This document shows, in pieces, positions 7,070-9,138 of a stretch of DNA of 9,138 nt; the first letter of the stretch is position 1, and each line of letters opens with the position of its first letter. A program made the position numbers and the translations under genes. The stretch lies in NCBI GenBank assembly GCA_003520455.1, contig DOUV01000745.1, positions 1 through 9,138 of the forward strand, given 5' to 3'. The notes under the pieces are model-generated. The model ran no database searches. It had not been told where the DNA came from and saw nothing but the letters and a program-made list of their open reading frames with translations. This DNA comes from Chloroflexota bacterium (GTDB lineage: Bacteria; Chloroflexota; Anaerolineae; Ardenticatenales; Ardenticatenaceae).

Positions 7070-8032
7070 TTACACCTCGATGTCGACAATCTTGCGCATG
7101 ACCAGCACCCCGATCACCATCAAGACGGCGGCGGCCATCGGCAACAGACGCACCCATCCCGGTGCAAAAAGCTTACTCATGTATGCCGGATTCAGGATGA
7201 AGAGGCCAACGGCGAGTACCACCGGCACACCGGCCAGAACATAGGCCGTAAAACGCTGGTGGGCCGTCATCACGCGAACCTCCCGCAGGATGCGGATTCG
7301 CTCCCGCACCGTCTCGCCGATGGTGTCGAGTGTCTGCGCGAGGTTGCCCCCCAGCTCGTACTGGACCTTGATCGCCGTCACAACCAGGTCGAGGTCGTCG
7401 GAGCCGACCCGCTCCGACATGCCCTCCAGTGCCTGCTGGACCGAGAGGCCCAGCTCGAGCGCCCGCATGACCCGTGCGAATTCGGTCGACGCCGGTGGCG
7501 GCAGGCGCTCGACGACGATCTGTAGCGATTGCGAGAACCCATACCCGGCCCGCAACCCGCCCACGAGCAGCGTCAGGACATCGGGCAGTTGCTCGGTGAA
7601 AGCTCGCTGGCGCCGTCGCTTGCGAAAGCGCAGGTAGAAGAGTGGCAGGGCGGCGAAGACCGCACCCACAAACAAACCGACAACGATGTTGAGACGCACG
7701 GTGCCCAGCGCGAAGCCCAGCACCCCCGCCCCGAGGACCGCCAGCGCGAATTCGGCTGCCGTCAGCGGGAGGTCGGCGCGCGCCAGTTCCAGGGCCAGCT
7801 TTGGCCCGATCCCCAGGCCGTTCAAGAGGCGGTTGACCACCGGCCAGGGCCGGCGCCATGCCGGGAGCAGATCAGCGCCGGCCGTTGCGTCAAGCCCCGG
7901 CCCGCTGAACCCGTACTGCTGGAGGCGCTCTTCCACCGGGTCCTGCCGCCGGCCGGCGAACTGCGAGAGGGCGAAGAAACAACTCATCACCGCCAACGCG
8001 ACGAGAATACTAAAGAGGAGTGGTCCGTTCAT
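7070..8032 (-). CDS. tadB: TadB, Tad pilus inner-membrane platform protein (T2SSF domain)
   Basis: This is one of the two GspF/PilC-like polytopic proteins that form the inner-membrane platform of the Tad pilus and couple the CpaF motor to pilin polymerisation. It is 320 aa from the ATG. Predicted membrane segments lie at about 4-22, 90-110, 113-134, 261-280 and 296-312. The cytoplasmic type II secretion F domain spans roughly 140-260 and contains the diagnostic PDVLTLLVGGLRAGYGFSQS at its start and ELGGNLAQTLDTIGETVRER near its end. The order (long N-terminal part, F domain, two C-terminal helices) and length match the family. A GTG 12 nt upstream (8044) is an alternative start. The gene is followed after 5 nt by tadC, whose ribosome binding site lies inside its last codons, so the pair is probably translationally coupled. 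TadB versus TadC is assigned from position after cpaE and overall similarity; the fold is certain. Confidence 0.9.
   Translation of the reverse strand: MNGPLLFSILVALAVMSCFFALSQFAGRRQDPVEERLQQYGFSGPGLDATAGADLLPAWRRPWPVVNRLLNGLGIGPKLALELARADLPLTAAEFALAVLGAGVLGFALGTVRLNIVVGLFVGAVFAALPLFYLRFRKRRRQRAFTEQLPDVLTLLVGGLRAGYGFSQSLQIVVERLPPPASTEFARVMRALELGLSVQQALEGMSERVGSDDLDLVVTAIKVQYELGGNLAQTLDTIGETVRERIRILREVRVMTAHQRFTAYVLAGVPVVLAVGLFILNPAYMSKLFAPGWVRLLPMAAAVLMVIGVLVMRKIVDIEV
7073..7078 (-). promoter_or_regulatory. Ribosome binding site of tadC within the end of tadB
   Basis: GAGGTG sits in the last codons of tadB, immediately before its TAA (7072-7070), and 8 nt before the ATG at 7064. This selects MDVAALIQ as the TadC start rather than a longer in-frame extension overlapping tadB, and suggests translational coupling of the two platform proteins. 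Confidence 0.6.
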
Positions 8033-8035
8033 GAG

Positions 8036-8040
8036 CCTCC
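8036..8040 (-). promoter_or_regulatory. Ribosome binding site of tadB
   Basis: GGAGG lies 3 nt before the ATG at 8032. The spacing is short, but no purine-rich motif precedes the alternative GTG at 8044, and the residues following this ATG (NGPLLFSILVALAV) look like a normal TadB N-terminal membrane segment. This decides the start in favour of 8032. Confidence 0.5.
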
Positions 8041-8080
8041 ACACCGACGGGTAGCAGGGAACCAGAGATCAGGAGCCCGC

Positions 8081-8108
8081 GGCGAGAGGCGCAAGCGCGC
8101 CTCTCGCC
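8081..8108 (-). other. Intercistronic stem-loop between cpaE and tadB
   Basis: There is a perfect 12-bp inverted repeat (arms 8081-8092 and 8097-8108, arm GGCGAGAGGCGC) around a 4-nt loop. It begins 11 nt after the cpaE stop codon on the transcribed strand. No T-run follows, so a classical Rho-independent terminator is not supported. It could instead be a partial terminator, a 3'-end stabiliser or an RNA-processing site that sets different levels of cpaE and of the tadB-tadC genes downstream. The structure is directly visible; the role is inference. Confidence 0.55.
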
Positions 8109-8119
8109 CCACGCCCTCA

Positions 8120-9138
8120 TTACGTCTCGGCGGAACGGATCGGGCGGCGAAACCGGCCGATCCACCCGCTCAAGCGCTCGGAATGCTGCTCGGCTTTCAT
8201 CCCGTGCCTGGGAAGATCATCCGACAGACTCTCCACCAGCCGCTGCGCGAACTGCTGAACGGCGCGCGCCACCGCGCTGCGCTCGTGGCTCATCACCAGT
8301 GGCACGCCCCGGTTGATACTGTGCGTCGCCAGGGGCTGGTCGTCGGGGATGCTGTACTTGACCGTGACCCGCAGGCGTCGCTCGATGTCGCCCAACGGCA
8401 CCCCGCCCACCATAGTCGCACGGTTCAGCACCAGCCAGACTTTTTCATCCGGATAGCCCCGCTCCTGGAGTTGGTCGAGCATCAGCCGGGTATTGCGCAG
8501 CCCGACCATCTCCGGCAGCACCGAGATGACGATGCGGTCGGCGCTATCCAGGAACGCGAAGGCGGTCTCGTCCAACGGCAACCCCAAATCGACCACCACC
8601 CAGGGAAAGAGGCGCTTGAGCCCGACCAGCACCTGCTGCACCTGAGGCAGGGACATCGGGCTCGACAGATCGGCCGGCGGCGGCGCCAGCAAGACCCGGA
8701 TCTCCGAGGCATGCCGCACCAGGACGCCGGAGATCAGATCGTCGTCGAGCCGCGAGAGGCGCGGCAGCAGATCGACGACGGTCCGCCTGGAAGGCAGGTT
8801 CAAGGCCACGTCCACCGCCGGCGAGGCGTAGTCCGCATCCATGAGGACGACCTCTTTTCGGCTGATCGTCTGCAGGCGGATCGATGTGTTGATCGCCAGT
8901 GTCGTGCGCCCCGTGCCCCCCTTGGGCGCGCAGAAGACGATCACGCGGCCGTTGGTGGTCTGAGCGGCGGGCCCCACCCCATTCTTGCCCGGCGTCCGCG
9001 CGAGCACTTGCCGCAGGGTCGTTCGCAGCTCGTCCCCACGCAGGGGCTTGGTGACAAAGCCGCGCGCCCCCGCCAGCAGGGCCTCGCGCACCTGGTCGAT
9101 GGCATCCGCCTGGACCAGGGCGAGGATCGCGGCCGAGG
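8120..9138 (-). CDS. cpaE: CpaE/TadZ-type pilus-localisation ATPase (5' end outside window)
   Basis: The protein directs assembly of the Tad pilus machinery to its site in the cell; it is a MinD/ParA-superfamily ATPase acting at the inner membrane face. The frame is open to the right edge, so the true start is missing; 338 residues are visible. Visible residues 1-45 are the end of a receiver domain, including the conserved Lys in GFVTKPLRGDEL. The residue where phosphorylated receivers carry Ser/Thr appears to be Val (ILALVQAD), so it is probably an atypical, non-phosphorylated receiver. The ATPase domain starts near residue 63: deviant Walker A PKGGTGRTT (about 71-79), with Arg where the P-loop Lys normally sits; a switch region VVLMDADYASPAVD around 96-109; and Walker B WVVVDLG around 179-185. 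The C-terminus has a basic, hydrophobic tail (SGWIGRFRRPIRS). A GTG inside the receiver domain (9091) cannot be the start because domain homology extends upstream. It heads the operon visible here. Family assignment is firm; TadZ and CpaE are names for the same role. Confidence 0.9.
   Translation of the reverse strand, partial: SAAILALVQADAIDQVREALLAGARGFVTKPLRGDELRTTLRQVLARTPGKNGVGPAAQTTNGRVIVFCAPKGGTGRTTLAINTSIRLQTISRKEVVLMDADYASPAVDVALNLPSRRTVVDLLPRLSRLDDDLISGVLVRHASEIRVLLAPPPADLSSPMSLPQVQQVLVGLKRLFPWVVVDLGLPLDETAFAFLDSADRIVISVLPEMVGLRNTRLMLDQLQERGYPDEKVWLVLNRATMVGGVPLGDIERRLRVTVKYSIPDDQPLATHSINRGVPLVMSHERSAVARAVQQFAQRLVESLSDDLPRHGMKAEQHSERLSGWIGRFRRPIRSAET

Noticed and set aside
1..9138. 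CRISPR array, tRNA, rRNA, insertion sequence or phage attachment site
   Set aside because: No regularly spaced direct repeats, no cloverleaf-like or rRNA-like sequence, no transposase or terminal repeats were seen.

Overview
The window is a GC-rich bacterial segment in which every gene I can support lies on the minus strand, so the operon reads from the right edge (9138) to the left edge (1). It holds most of a Tad-type (tight adherence / Flp pilus, type IVc) secretion locus, followed by two accessory genes. Likely host: a Chloroflexota bacterium, plausibly Thermomicrobia (Sphaerobacter/Thermomicrobium-like). This rests on the high GC, a tad locus with a split-off TPR/beta-propeller membrane protein, a Thr-Pro-rich extracytoplasmic stalk, and a DnaB-like ATPase next to cpaF. 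The assignment comes from family memory, not from a search.

Layout in transcription order: (1) 9138-8120, 5'-truncated cpaE/tadZ, the polar-localisation ATPase with the tail of a receiver domain. (2) 8119-8033, an intercistronic gap with a perfect 12-bp stem-loop. (3) 8032-7070 tadB and (4) 7064-6090 tadC, the inner-membrane platform pair, separated by 5 nt. (5) 5988-4096, a membrane-anchored TPR protein with a Thr-Pro stalk and a short TolB-like beta-propeller. (6) 4020-2665 cpaF/tadA, the pilus motor ATPase. (7) 2652-1597, a RecA-fold ATPase resembling the C-terminal half of DnaB but without the DnaB N-terminal domain, starting about 12 nt after cpaF. (8) After a 188-bp gap, 1408-1 (runs off the left edge), a protein with a degenerate NERD-like N-terminus, an internal tandem duplication, a predicted Ig/BACON-like domain and C-terminal membrane segments.

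Functionally, CpaE/TadZ would place the machine, CpaF would power pilin extrusion (and possibly retraction) through the TadB/TadC platform, and the TPR/propeller protein probably bridges cytoplasm and cell exterior. The pilin, prepilin peptidase, CpaB and pseudopilin genes are not in the window; they may lie beyond the right edge. The DnaB-like ATPase and the NERD-like membrane protein are not standard Tad components. Because Tad pili are needed for natural transformation in some bacteria (Micrococcus luteus), a DNA-related role for this appendage is a reasonable but untested hypothesis.

I found no tRNA, rRNA, CRISPR array, insertion sequence or attachment site. The many long plus-strand open frames are antisense shadows typical of GC-rich DNA.
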